Below are positions 9,769 through 18,621 of a DNA stretch of 53,969 nt, in pieces. Source of the DNA: an uncultured Mediterraneibacter sp. (lineage in GTDB: Bacteria > Bacillota > Clostridia > Lachnospirales > Lachnospiraceae); NCBI GenBank assembly GCA_944384505.1, contig CALWTQ010000017.1, positions 1 to 53,969 on the forward strand. The letters are read 5' to 3'. The translations under genes were made by a program, and so were the position numbers. Below the pieces are notes generated by a model. The model had not been told where the DNA came from, made no database searches, and worked only from the letters and a program-made list of their open reading frames with translations. Each line of letters opens with the position of its first letter. Within the stretch, counting starts at the first letter, position 1.

Positions 9769-11490
9769 ATGAGCAGAAAAAGCGAAAAAGACCAGCCATA
9801 TTTACATCAGAAGAACATGGATCCTGCAGAAGCAGATATACAGGAAGAGGAACGTCCTGAGGAAATAGATATACAGGAAGAAGAGAACACTGCGGAAGAT
9901 GCTTCTGAGAACGAAGGGTTCTCAGATATAGAGGAGGGGATCCCGGAGTCGGATGAAGAATCTGAGGAGTTTGAATCAGACGAGGCAGAAGACGACAGCG
10001 CCCCGGATCTGTCCGATAAGGGCAGAACGGGCACAGCCCGCGGAAGGGAAGCGAGAATGAGCAAAAGAAGAAAAAGAAAGAGAAAAAGAGGAATCAGGGC
10101 AATGGGAAAGAAACCGTGGATCATTGCGGGAAGTATTGTCGGTGGACTGCTAGTGATCTATTTGGGGATTTCTGCTTTCTTTATCAGCCATTTCTATATA
10201 AATACGACGATCAACGGGAAAGATTTCTCGGGGAAAACCGCTGAAGATGTGGAGGCATATTTTAAAGAGCAGGTTCAGGATTATCAGCTGACCCTGATTG
10301 AGCTTGACAATACTACGGATGTAATTGACGGATCGGAGATTTCTCTTGTATATGAAGAAAACTCAGAGATTGACGACGCTCTTAAAGCCCAGAACCCTCT
10401 TCTGTGGGTGAAGGCGTTCTTCTCACGGTCTTCAACGGACGTGACGATCAGTGTAGACTATGATGAAACAGCTCTGAATGATAAGATTCAGAATATTCAG
10501 GCGGTTACAGGCGAGCAGACGGAGCCGGTTTCCGCATATCCGAAATTTGACGGGAATTCTTTTGTTGTAGAGCCGGAATCTTACGGGACTGCGGTGGACA
10601 TGGACGTGCTGTCTCAGAAAATCGGGACAGCCATTGCCCAGTTTGAACCCACCCTTGACCTTCTGGAGGAAGAGTGCTATAAACTGCCTAAATATACATC
10701 AGATTCGCCGGAAGTCCAGGAAGCATGTGATACAATGAATGAGTACTGCAAGGCGAGCGTCACATATACGATGACAGAGAATGTGGTCGTGGATAAGACG
10801 CTGATTTCCACATGGCTTTCCTATGATGATAATATGCAGGTTACATTTAATGAAGACGCGGTGCGAGAATGGATGAGAGAGTTTGGCAGCACATATGATA
10901 CTGTGGGCTCCACCAGAACCATCACAACGCCGACGGGAAAGACTGCTGAAGTATCCGGGGGTACATATGGATGGTCCATTGACGAGGACACGGAGACACA
11001 GAACCTGATCAACAGCATCAAAAATGGAGAGACTGCAACGCGGGAGCCTGCCTACGCACAGACAGCTGCGTCCCATTCCGCGCAGGACTGGGGGACAACA
11101 TATCTGGAGGTGGATCTGTCCACCCAGCATATGTGGTATATTGTGGACGGATCTGTTGCGCTTGAGACAGATGTCGTGACGGGGCTTCCCACTCCGGACA
11201 GACAGACGCCCGCCGGTGTGTATGACATCCTCTATACGGAGAGGAATGCTACGCTGAAGGGAGAGACGGATTCTAAAACCGGAAAACCGATCTATGAGAC
11301 TCCGGTTGCCTACTGGATGCCGTTTACATGGCAGGGGCACGGCTTCCACGACGCGACATGGCAGCCCGCGTTCGGCGGCAGCCTGTATCAGACGATCGGA
11401 TCCCACGGCTGTGTGAATATGCCGCTGGATCAGGCGGGAAATCTCTTCAATATGCTCAGCGCAGGGACTCCTGTTGTCATTCACTACTAA
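9769..11490 (+). CDS. Membrane-anchored L,D-transpeptidase (YkuD domain)
   Basis: A 573-residue cell-wall enzyme. Residues 1-90 are extremely acidic (runs of E and D), followed by a basic patch (KRRKRKRKRG) and a transmembrane segment at about 117-139 (IIAGSIVGGLLVIYLGISAF), giving a cytoplasmic N-terminus and an outer catalytic part. The middle looks like tandem PG_binding_4 domains (INGKDFSGKTAEDVEAYF). The YkuD domain at the C-terminus has SHGCVNMP with nucleophile Cys548. It probably forms 3-3 peptidoglycan cross-links. tgt starts 18 bp downstream in the same direction, which suggests cotranscription. The acidic cytoplasmic tail could bind a partner; that is inference. Confidence 0.92.
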   Translation: MSRKSEKDQPYLHQKNMDPAEADIQEEERPEEIDIQEEENTAEDASENEGFSDIEEGIPESDEESEEFESDEAEDDSAPDLSDKGRTGTARGREARMSKRRKRKRKRGIRAMGKKPWIIAGSIVGGLLVIYLGISAFFISHFYINTTINGKDFSGKTAEDVEAYFKEQVQDYQLTLIELDNTTDVIDGSEISLVYEENSEIDDALKAQNPLLWVKAFFSRSSTDVTISVDYDETALNDKIQNIQAVTGEQTEPVSAYPKFDGNSFVVEPESYGTAVDMDVLSQKIGTAIAQFEPTLDLLEEECYKLPKYTSDSPEVQEACDTMNEYCKASVTYTMTENVVVDKTLISTWLSYDDNMQVTFNEDAVREWMREFGSTYDTVGSTRTITTPTGKTAEVSGGTYGWSIDEDTETQNLINSIKNGETATREPAYAQTAASHSAQDWGTTYLEVDLSTQHMWYIVDGSVALETDVVTGLPTPDRQTPAGVYDILYTERNATLKGETDSKTGKPIYETPVAYWMPFTWQGHGFHDATWQPAFGGSLYQTIGSHGCVNMPLDQAGNLFNMLSAGTPVVIHY

Positions 11491-11508
11491 AAGATATGAG
11501 GTTAATAT

Positions 11509-12636
11509 ATGTATGAACTGTTGAAAAAGGACGGACAGGCTAAACGCGGAAGACTCCATACAGTACACGGGACGATAGAGACGCCGGTGTTTATGAATGT
11601 GGGAACGGCGGCTGCGATTAAGGGGGCGGTTTCTACAGATGATCTGAGAGGAATAAAGACGCAGGTGGAACTGTCGAATACCTATCATCTCCATGTGCGT
11701 CCGGGCGATCAGATCGTAAAGAAACTGGGCGGGCTCCATAAGTTTATGAATTGGGACAAGCCGATCCTGACAGATTCCGGCGGATTCCAGGTATTTTCCC
11801 TCGCTTCCCTGCGGAAGATCAAAGAGGAGGGGGTGCACTTCCATTCCCATGTAGACGGGAGAAAGATTTTCATGGGGCCGGAGGAGAGCATGCGGATCCA
11901 GTCAAACCTGGCGTCAACGATCGCCATGGCTTTTGACGAGTGTCCTTCCAGTGTGGCGGATAAAAAATATATTGCCAATTCTGTGGAGCGGACTGCCCGC
12001 TGGCTGAAGCGCTGCAAGGCGGAGATGGAAAGACTGAACACCCTTCCGGATACAATCAATCCTCATCAGATGCTTTTCGGTATCAATCAGGGAGGCGTAT
12101 ACGAGGATATCCGCATTGCGCATGCGGAACAGATTTCCGAGCTTGACCTGGACGGATACGCGGTGGGGGGTCTGGCGGTAGGAGAGAGCCATGAGGATAT
12201 GTACCGTATTCTGGATGCGGTAGTGCCGCATCTTCCGGAAAACAAGCCCACTTATCTGATGGGCGTGGGCACCCCGGCCAATATTCTGGAGGCCGTGGAC
12301 AGAGGGGTTGACTTCTTTGACTGCGTGTACCCGTCGAGAAATGGGAGACATGGACATGTATATACAAATCACGGGAAGATGAATCTCTTTAACGCAAAAT
12401 ACGAGCTGGATGAGCGGCCGATTGAGGAAGGCTGCGGATGTCCGGCCTGCAGAAGCTACAGCAGAGCTTATATCCGGCATCTTCTGAAGGCAAAGGAAAT
12501 GCTGGGGATGAGACTGTGCGTCCTCCACAACCTGTATTTTTATAATACGATGATGGAAGAAATCCGCGATGCAATCGAGGCGGGGAACTATAAAGCCTAC
12601 AAAAAAGCAAAGCTGGAGGGCATGTCAGCTATTTAG
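11509..12636 (+). CDS. tgt: tRNA-guanine transglycosylase (queuine tRNA-ribosyltransferase)
   Basis: A 375-residue enzyme that exchanges guanine-34 for preQ1 in GUN-anticodon tRNAs. The DSGGFQVFSL motif near residue 87 and YPSRNGRHG (base and tRNA binding) are present, and the structural zinc ligands are Cys309, Cys311, Cys314 and His340. A GAGG sits seven bases before the start. The last codons (GCT ATT TAG) lie inside the terminal inverted repeat of the element that begins at 12626, so the gene ends in Ala-Ile contributed by the repeat. yajC, its usual neighbour, follows only after the 761-bp element. Confidence 0.97.
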   Translation: MYELLKKDGQAKRGRLHTVHGTIETPVFMNVGTAAAIKGAVSTDDLRGIKTQVELSNTYHLHVRPGDQIVKKLGGLHKFMNWDKPILTDSGGFQVFSLASLRKIKEEGVHFHSHVDGRKIFMGPEESMRIQSNLASTIAMAFDECPSSVADKKYIANSVERTARWLKRCKAEMERLNTLPDTINPHQMLFGINQGGVYEDIRIAHAEQISELDLDGYAVGGLAVGESHEDMYRILDAVVPHLPENKPTYLMGVGTPANILEAVDRGVDFFDCVYPSRNGRHGHVYTNHGKMNLFNAKYELDERPIEEGCGCPACRSYSRAYIRHLLKAKEMLGMRLCVLHNLYFYNTMMEEIRDAIEAGNYKAYKKAKLEGMSAI

Positions 12637-13386
12637 TTCACTACCATTTCTTATGACTCACGTCCGGAAGCGGAACAGATGTTTGAAACGTGTTCTTGGA
12701 GAGGGGACGTGCGTGTACTGCTCCGTTCCGGAATCCGGGAAGAATCTAAGAAGCCGGAGAGCTGTTTAAGTGCAAAGCGGCGCTCCGGGCAACTCGCTTC
12801 GCTCAAACAATCCCTGCGCGCCGCTTAACAACAGCTCTCCGACTTCTAAGATCTTCCATCAGATTCCTCCAAAGTCACAGTCCCCACACGCCCCCTCTCC
12901 AAAAACTTACGCTTCAAACATCCGCTCCGCTTCCTGCGCATCTCCTGTCAGAAATGTTACTGCCTCAAATGAGCTGTAAAGCACGAATTGGCGCGGCTTG
13001 GGGACTTTCGGCTGAGAAGCTTTCCGGCCGCGCCTGCTTTGCATAGCAGCTGTATATTCACTGACTCCCGATTTGTAAAGCCCAGAAAACAGCCTCATTT
13101 CGAGAAAGATTCTGCGGGGATGGAGGATGGCGACGGGCGCCTTCGGAAGGGGATTAGGGAAAGTTAAAGCTGCGGCGACAGACGTTAGGGCTGACGGTGG
13201 AATTGTCTGAGCGGATGCGAGTTGTCCACCGTCAGTCCTTGCATTTAGTCTGTCGCCGCAGCTTTTAGTTTCCCTTATTCCCTGGAGCGAAGTCCTGAGC
13301 CATCCTCCATCCCCGCAGAATACGTTTTAGGAATAGTTGCTGTTTTCGGAAGTTTTGTAGCAGGGCGTTAGTGAACTAAATAGCTG
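12626..13386 (+). repeat. Tripartite palindromic repeat element, copy 2 (complete, A-B-C orientation)
   Basis: This 761-bp non-coding element is bounded by CAGCTATTTAGTTCACTA and its reverse complement at the right end. Inside are three abutting palindromes meeting at AGCT: A 12627-12975, B 12972-13051, C 13048-13385. A pairs over arms of about 160 bp (AAGCGGCGC with GCGCCGCTT at the tip). B pairs GGCGCGGC with GCCGCGCC. C pairs AAGCTGCGGCGACAGAC with GTCTGTCGCCGCAGCTT. The apical loops of A (12790-12811) and C (13202-13224) are mutually complementary. No target duplication flanks it. A 69-codon reading frame at 12770-12979 is only a reading of the A and B arms. The element separates tgt from yajC. 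Confidence 0.92.
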
Positions 13387-13410
13387 AATTAAAAAATATT
13401 GGAAATTCTC

Positions 13411-13439
13411 TTGAAGAATCCTCCTTTTTTGTGTATAGT
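13411..13439 (+). promoter_or_regulatory. Sigma-A promoter of yajC
   Basis: TTGAAG (13411-13416), 17 bp, TATAGT (13434-13439). It begins 25 bp after the end of repeat copy 2, so yajC is not dependent on read-through from tgt. Confidence 0.7.
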
Positions 13440-13479
13440 AATTTTATTGTGGATAGTAAAACAGGAGGAAGTTATTATT

Positions 13480-13758
13480 ATGAATGAAACACTGGTTATG
13501 CTGTTTTGGATTGTGATTATGTTTGGTGTGATGTATTTCCTGATCATGCGTCCTCAGAAGAAGGAGCAGAAAAGGGTTCAGTCTATGCTGGCGTCCATGG
13601 AAGTGGGAGATACAGCCCTGACAACAAGCGGATTCTATGGTGTGATCATTGACATTACAGAAGATGACGTGATCGTGGAATTTGGAAACAATAAAAACTG
13701 CCGTATTCCGATGCAGAAAGCAGCGATTGCACAGATCGAAAAGCCGAATGCGGAGTAA
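13480..13758 (+). CDS. yajC: Preprotein translocase subunit YajC
   Basis: A 92-residue protein with one N-terminal transmembrane helix (LVMLFWIVIMFGVMYFLIM) followed by the YajC signature RPQKKEQKR and a small cytoplasmic beta domain (MEVGDTALTTSGFYGVIIDI). It accompanies SecDF at the Sec translocon. The start at 13480 is chosen because AGGAGG is at 13463-13468; an upstream in-frame ATG at 13399 would overlap the promoter. tgt-yajC adjacency is common in bacteria, so the preceding element looks inserted into that pair. secD and secF are not in the window. Confidence 0.95.
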   Translation: MNETLVMLFWIVIMFGVMYFLIMRPQKKEQKRVQSMLASMEVGDTALTTSGFYGVIIDITEDDVIVEFGNNKNCRIPMQKAAIAQIEKPNAE

Positions 13759-13771
13759 AGGTAAAGAGATG

Positions 13772-13797
13772 AAAAAGCCGGGGGATCCGGCTTTTTT
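13772..13797 (+). terminator. Intrinsic terminator after yajC
   Basis: AAAAAGCCG and CGGCTTTTTT form a GC-topped stem ending in a T run, 13 bp after the yajC stop. The A run on the left would also let it work in reverse. Confidence 0.9.
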
Positions 13798-13933
13798 CTT
13801 TTCTGATGCATTGCGGCATCTGTGATAAGTACGAAGCGCGGTTTTGCGAATGACACGCTTCAAACCATTGATCCTGTAAGTTGTGAATAGTAACGAGTGT
13901 TACAGAGTGCCCTCTATTTTTTCGGTGAAACTC

Positions 13934-13962
13934 TTGAAAGAGATCTTAAAATGCGGTATGAT
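13934..13962 (+). promoter_or_regulatory. Sigma-A promoter of leuB-ilvD-ilvB
   Basis: TTGAAA (13934-13939), 17 bp, TATGAT (13957-13962), 37 bp before the leuB start. No T-box sequence or leader-peptide attenuator was seen in the 175 bp between the yajC terminator and leuB. Confidence 0.75.
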
Positions 13963-13999
13963 AAACAGTAATATTTCACATTTGGAAGGATGAAGAATT

Positions 14000-15085
14000 A
14001 TGGATATGAAGATCGGAGTGATAAAAGGGGATGGAATCGGCCCTGAGATCGTGGATGAAGCTTTAAAAGTGCTTGACAGGATCGCAGAGGCATACGGACA
14101 TTCCTTTTCTTATACGCAGCTTTTGATGGGCGGCGCGTCCATTGACGTGAACGGAGTCCCGCTGACAGAGGAGACGCTGGAGACCGCGAAAAACTGCGAG
14201 GCAGTGCTGATGGGCTCTATCGGAGGAGACGCGAAGACGTCTCCCTGGTATCAGCTGGAACCTGCGAAGCGCCCGGAAGCAGGTCTGCTCAGCCTCAGAA
14301 AGGGGCTGAACCTTTTTGCAAATTTAAGGCCTGCGATGCTCTACCCGGAACTTCGGGGAGCGTGCCCGCTGAAGGAAGAGATTTCTGAAAAAGGCTTTGA
14401 CATGATGATTATGCGCGAGCTGACCGGCGGTCTTTATTTTGGAAAACGCAGCACCGAAGAGGTGGACGGCGTGCTTGTGGCAAAAGATGAGCTTACATAC
14501 AGCGAGACCGAGATCCGCCGGATTGCAAAACGCGGATTTGACATTGCCATGAAGAGAAGAAAGAAAGTGACCAGCGTTGATAAAGCTAATGTGCTGGATT
14601 CTTCCCGCCTCTGGAGGAAAGTTGTGGAGGAAGTCTCTGCTGATTATCCGGAAGTGACTCTGGAGCATATGCTGGTTGACAACTGCGCAATGCAGCTTGT
14701 AAAAGATCCGGCACAGTTTGATGTGATCCTGACAGAGAATATGTTCGGAGATATCCTTTCAGATGAGGCCAGCATGGTGACGGGATCCATCGGAATGCTC
14801 CCAAGCGCCAGCTTAAATGAGACAAAGTTCGGACTTTATGAGCCGAGCGGCGGATCTGCTCCGGATATTGCGGGAAAAGGCATTGCAAATCCTATCGCAA
14901 CGATCCTTTCCGCGGCTATGATGCTGAGGTACTCTTTTGATTTGGACCGGGAGGCGGACGCCGTTGAAAATGCTGTTTCCCGTGTGCTCTCAGACGGATA
15001 TAGGACGATTGATATTATGTCAGAAGGAAAGAGGCAGATCGGCACAAAAGAGATGGGAGACAGGATTTGCTCTTATATTAAATAG
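14000..15085 (+). CDS. leuB: 3-isopropylmalate dehydrogenase
   Basis: A 361-residue NAD-dependent decarboxylating dehydrogenase of leucine synthesis. The N-terminal [18 protein letters not shown], the substrate-binding arginines around [13 protein letters not shown], and [20 protein letters not shown] with [25 protein letters not shown] are typical LeuB motifs. Isocitrate dehydrogenases and tartrate dehydrogenases are relatives, but the length and the LeuB-specific loop favour LeuB. GGAAGGA lies upstream of the start. It is followed by ilvD (54 bp gap) and ilvB in one branched-chain operon; leuA, leuC and leuD are not in the window. Confidence 0.95.
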   Translation: MDMKIGVIKGDGIGPEIVDEALKVLDRIAEAYGHSFSYTQLLMGGASIDVNGVPLTEETLETAKNCEAVLMGSIGGDAKTSPWYQLEPAKRPEAGLLSLRKGLNLFANLRPAMLYPELRGACPLKEEISEKGFDMMIMRELTGGLYFGKRSTEEVDGVLVAKDELTYSETEIRRIAKRGFDIAMKRRKKVTSVDKANVLDSSRLWRKVVEEVSADYPEVTLEHMLVDNCAMQLVKDPAQFDVILTENMFGDILSDEASMVTGSIGMLPSASLNETKFGLYEPSGGSAPDIAGKGIANPIATILSAAMMLRYSFDLDREADAVENAVSRVLSDGYRTIDIMSEGKRQIGTKEMGDRICSYIK

Positions 15086-15139
15086 CAGAGAAGATAAAAT
15101 CATTATAGACAAAAAGTTCAGGAAAGTGAGGAAAGACAG

Positions 15140-16813
15140 ATGAGAAGTGATACAGTGACAAAAGGCGTCCAGCAGGCGCCGCACAGATCCCTGTTCAATG
15201 CTCTTGGGATGACTCAGGAAGAGCTGGAGAGACCGCTGATCGGCGTGGTCAGCTCTTATAATGAGATCGTACCGGGACATATGAATCTGGACAAAATTAC
15301 AGAAGCTGTAAAAATGGGAGTGGCAATGGCAGGAGGCACCCCGATTGTAGTGCCGGCGATTGCGGTATGTGACGGGATCGCCATGGGACATATCGGGATG
15401 AAATATTCCCTGGTGACAAGGGATCTGATCGCAGATTCAACAGAAGCTCTTGCCATGGCCCATCAGTTTGACGGTCTGGTTATGATTCCAAACTGTGATA
15501 AAAATGTACCCGGACTGCTTATGGCGGCGGCCCGTGTCAATATTCCGACGATCTTTGTCAGCGGAGGCCCGATGCTTGCAGGGCATGTAAAGGGCGGCAA
15601 AACAAGTCTCTCAAGTATGTTTGAGGCAGTCGGCGCCTATGCCGCAGGCAAAATTACAGACGAAGATCTCTGTGAATTTGAAAACAAGGCATGTCCGACC
15701 TGCGGTTCTTGTTCAGGCATGTATACGGCCAACAGCATGAACTGCCTGACAGAGGCGCTGGGAATGGGACTTAGGGGCAACGGCACCATCCCGGCAGTTT
15801 ATTCTGCAAGGCTGCAGCTCGCAAAACATGCGGGCATGCAGGTGATGGAACTGGTGAGAAAGAACATCCGTCCAAGGGATATCATGACAGAGGACGCGGT
15901 CCTGAACGCGCTGACGGTTGACATGGCACTGGGATGCTCCACGAACAGTATGCTCCATCTCCCGGCTATCGCTCATGAGATCGGCATGGACTTTGAGATT
16001 GACTTTGCAAATACAATCAGTGAAAAGACGCCGAACCTGTGCCACCTCGCTCCGGCCGGGCACACCTATATCGAGGATCTGAACGAGGCGGGCGGCGTGT
16101 ATGCGGTTATGAACGAGCTGAATAAGAAAGGCCTTCTGCACACAGACTGCATGACTGTCACAGGAAAGACCATAGGAGAGAATATCGCGGGATGTGAGAA
16201 CAAGAATCCGGAAGTAATCCGTCCGATTGACAACCCGTACAGCCAGACCGGAGGACTGGCCGTACTCAAGGGAAATCTGGCGCCTGACGGAAGCGTCGTA
16301 AAGCGTTCCGCGGTGTGTGAGGAGATGCTTGTCCATGAAGGGCCGGCAAGGATTTTCGAGAGTGACGAGGAAGCCACTGAGGCGATCAAGAGCGGTAAGA
16401 TCAATCCTGGGGATGTGATTGTGATCCGCTACGAAGGGCCGAAAGGAGGCCCGGGCATGAGGGAGATGTTAAATCCTACATCTGCCATCGCGGGATATGG
16501 CCTTGGCTCCACAGTAGCGCTGATTACAGATGGAAGATTCAGCGGCGCATCCCGGGGAGCGTCCATCGGACATGTGTCACCGGAGGCTGCGGTAGGCGGC
16601 CCCATCGCTTTGGTAGAGGAGGGCGATATTATCAAGATCAATATTCCGGAGCTTAAGCTGGAGCTGGATATCTCTGAGGAAGAGATGGCGGCAAGAAGGG
16701 CAAAATGGCAGCCGAGGGAGCCGAAGGTGAAGACAGGATACCTGGCGAGATATGCTGCTATGGTTACGTCCGGGAACCGCGGCGCTATCCTGGAGGTTCC
16801 GGGAAAGGAATAG
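15140..16813 (+). CDS. ilvD: Dihydroxy-acid dehydratase
   Basis: A 557-residue Fe-S enzyme that dehydrates dihydroxyisovalerate and dihydroxymethylvalerate in valine and isoleucine synthesis. Cluster ligands are visible in NCDKNVPG (Cys119) and [16 protein letters not shown] (Cys185, Cys188, Cys191). The C-terminal signature [24 protein letters not shown] is intact. Length is standard. It sits between leuB and ilvB on the plus strand with short gaps, so cotranscription is likely. A RBS-like GGAAAG precedes the ATG. Confidence 0.97.
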   Translation: MRSDTVTKGVQQAPHRSLFNALGMTQEELERPLIGVVSSYNEIVPGHMNLDKITEAVKMGVAMAGGTPIVVPAIAVCDGIAMGHIGMKYSLVTRDLIADSTEALAMAHQFDGLVMIPNCDKNVPGLLMAAARVNIPTIFVSGGPMLAGHVKGGKTSLSSMFEAVGAYAAGKITDEDLCEFENKACPTCGSCSGMYTANSMNCLTEALGMGLRGNGTIPAVYSARLQLAKHAGMQVMELVRKNIRPRDIMTEDAVLNALTVDMALGCSTNSMLHLPAIAHEIGMDFEIDFANTISEKTPNLCHLAPAGHTYIEDLNEAGGVYAVMNELNKKGLLHTDCMTVTGKTIGENIAGCENKNPEVIRPIDNPYSQTGGLAVLKGNLAPDGSVVKRSAVCEEMLVHEGPARIFESDEEATEAIKSGKINPGDVIVIRYEGPKGGPGMREMLNPTSAIAGYGLGSTVALITDGRFSGASRGASIGHVSPEAAVGGPIALVEEGDIIKINIPELKLELDISEEEMAARRAKWQPREPKVKTGYLARYAAMVTSGNRGAILEVPGKE

Positions 16814-16837
16814 AAAATACGAAATGAGGAGTGCAAC

Positions 16838-18517
16838 ATGCAGTTAAACGGAGCAGAAATCGTTATCGAATGTTTAAAAGAACAGGGCGTGGATACGGTA
16901 TTTGGTTATCCGGGCGGAGCGATCTTGAATGTGTACGATGAATTATATAAGCACAGGGATGAGATCCGCCATATTCTGACTTCCCACGAGCAGGGAGCTT
17001 CCCATGCCGCGGACGGCTATTCCAGGGCGACCGGGAAGGTGGGTGTGTGCCTGGCCACCAGCGGGCCCGGAGCGACCAATCTAGTGACAGGGATTGCCAC
17101 GGCTTATATGGATTCCATCCCGATTGTGGCGATCACATGTAATGTAGGCGTTTCCCTGCTTGGCAAGGACAGCTTCCAGGAGATCGATATTACCGGTATC
17201 ACAATGCCAATCACAAAGTACAATTTTATTGTTAAAGATGTGACAAAGCTTGCAGATACGATCCGCAAAGCATTCCGCATCGCGAAGACCGGAAGGCCGG
17301 GACCAGTACTTGTGGATATCCCGAAAGATGTGACCGCGGCGGTGACAGAATATCAGAAAGAAGAACCGGGGAAATATATTCCGGAATTCCCGCATATGAA
17401 TGAAGGGGCGTATGCAAAGGCAGTGTCCATGCTGGAAGAGTCGGAGAAGCCTTTTGTATTTGTGGGAGGAGGAGCCGTGCTTTCCGGCGCCAGCAAGGAA
17501 CTTATGGAGTTCGTAAATAAGCTGGACGCCCCGGTGACAGATTCCCTGATGGGAAAGGGCGCATTCCCGGGGACAGATCCGAGATATACAGGGATGCTCG
17601 GCATGCACGGGACAAAGGCATCCAACTATGGGGTCAGTGAATGTGACCTTCTGGTTGTGCTTGGAGCAAGATTCAGCGACCGTGTCACCGGAAATACAGA
17701 GACCTTTGCAAAAAACGCGAAGATCCTTCAGATTGATATCGATCCTGCGGAGATCAATAAGAATGTGGTTGTCACTGAGGAGATTGTAGGAGATATCAAA
17801 GAAGTGCTGAAAGTGCTCAACAGGCATCTGAAGCAGCAGAATCATTCAGAGTGGCTTCAGAAAATCCAGAGCTACAAAGAAAAGTATCCGCTGAAATATC
17901 ATCCGGATACTCTGACAGGCCCCTTTATTGTAGAGGAGATCTACAGGCAGACGAAAGGGGACGCCCTGATTGTCACAGAGGTGGGGCAGCATCAGATGTG
18001 GGCGGCCCAGTATTATAAATATACAAAGCCGAGAACACTTCTGACTTCCGGCGGGCTGGGAACAATGGGGTACGGCCTCGGCGCGGCCCTCGGAGCCAAG
18101 ACGGGCCGCCCGGACAAAACAGTGATCAATATAGCCGGGGACGGATGCTTCCGGATGAATATGAATGAGATCGCGACTGCCGTGCGTCATCACATCCCAG
18201 TGATTCAGGTGGTAGTGAACAATCATGTGCTTGGGATGGTGCGCCAGTGGCAGGATCTCTTCTATGACGAGAGATATTCCGCGACGGTCCTCAGAGACGC
18301 GGTGGACTTTGTGAAGCTGGCAGAAGCCATGGGAGCGGAAGGAATTCGTGCTCAAACGCAGGAAGAATTCCGGGCTGCCCTTGAGCGGGCGCTGACGCTG
18401 AACCGGCCGGTGGTGATTGACTGTCAGATCGACAGCGATGATAAAGTGTGGCCCATGGTGGCCCCGGGCGCGGCCATCAGCGACGCCTTTGACGAGGAAG
18501 ACATGGCAGGAAAATAG
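16838..18517 (+). CDS. ilvB: Acetolactate synthase large (catalytic) subunit
   Basis: A 559-residue thiamine-diphosphate enzyme joining two pyruvates, or pyruvate and 2-oxobutyrate, at the branch into valine, leucine and isoleucine. Glu51 in TSHEQGASHAADGYSRATG is the cofactor-activating residue and IAGDGCFRMNMNEIATA is the Mg-ThDP motif. FAD-domain and C-terminal motifs (NHVLGMVRQWQ) match biosynthetic AHAS rather than catabolic AlsS. Unusually for an ilv operon, no small regulatory subunit gene (ilvN/ilvH) follows; serC comes next. The small subunit must lie elsewhere or be absent. Confidence 0.95.
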   Translation: MQLNGAEIVIECLKEQGVDTVFGYPGGAILNVYDELYKHRDEIRHILTSHEQGASHAADGYSRATGKVGVCLATSGPGATNLVTGIATAYMDSIPIVAITCNVGVSLLGKDSFQEIDITGITMPITKYNFIVKDVTKLADTIRKAFRIAKTGRPGPVLVDIPKDVTAAVTEYQKEEPGKYIPEFPHMNEGAYAKAVSMLEESEKPFVFVGGGAVLSGASKELMEFVNKLDAPVTDSLMGKGAFPGTDPRYTGMLGMHGTKASNYGVSECDLLVVLGARFSDRVTGNTETFAKNAKILQIDIDPAEINKNVVVTEEIVGDIKEVLKVLNRHLKQQNHSEWLQKIQSYKEKYPLKYHPDTLTGPFIVEEIYRQTKGDALIVTEVGQHQMWAAQYYKYTKPRTLLTSGGLGTMGYGLGAALGAKTGRPDKTVINIAGDGCFRMNMNEIATAVRHHIPVIQVVVNNHVLGMVRQWQDLFYDERYSATVLRDAVDFVKLAEAMGAEGIRAQTQEEFRAALERALTLNRPVVIDCQIDSDDKVWPMVAPGAAISDAFDEEDMAGK

Positions 18518-18621
18518 AATGTCCTGCAACTGTGGATGAGAAGGAGAGGCAGACTGCAGAACAGGACGCATTTCTGACGGGATCACAGGATATAATTTCA
18601 TATAAACAGGAGGTAAGGAAA

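Noticed and set aside
12770-12979. 69-codon reading frame in repeat copy 2
   Set aside because: It lies wholly in palindromes A and B, recurs in other copies only because the DNA repeats, has no ribosome binding site, and its composition (rich in S, P, N, A) is that of a non-coding reading.
12626-13386. CRISPR array
   Set aside because: Repeats are internal inverted arms of one large palindrome, with no regular spacers of 30-40 bp and no cas genes.
12626-13386. Integron attC site or phage attachment site
   Set aside because: No integrase, no R' and R'' core (GTTRRRY), and elements are much longer than attC sites; no tRNA gene is adjacent.
12626-13386. Known giant RNAs (GOLLD, ROOL, OLE, HEARO)
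   Set aside because: From memory, those classes have asymmetric conserved structures and specific gene or phage contexts; here the element is a string of symmetric palindromes with terminal inverted repeats. This needs a database search to be certain.
13798-13999. T-box or leucine leader attenuator before leuB
   Set aside because: The AGGGTGGNACCGCG T-box core is absent and no leader peptide with Leu codons is seen; a plain promoter explains the region.
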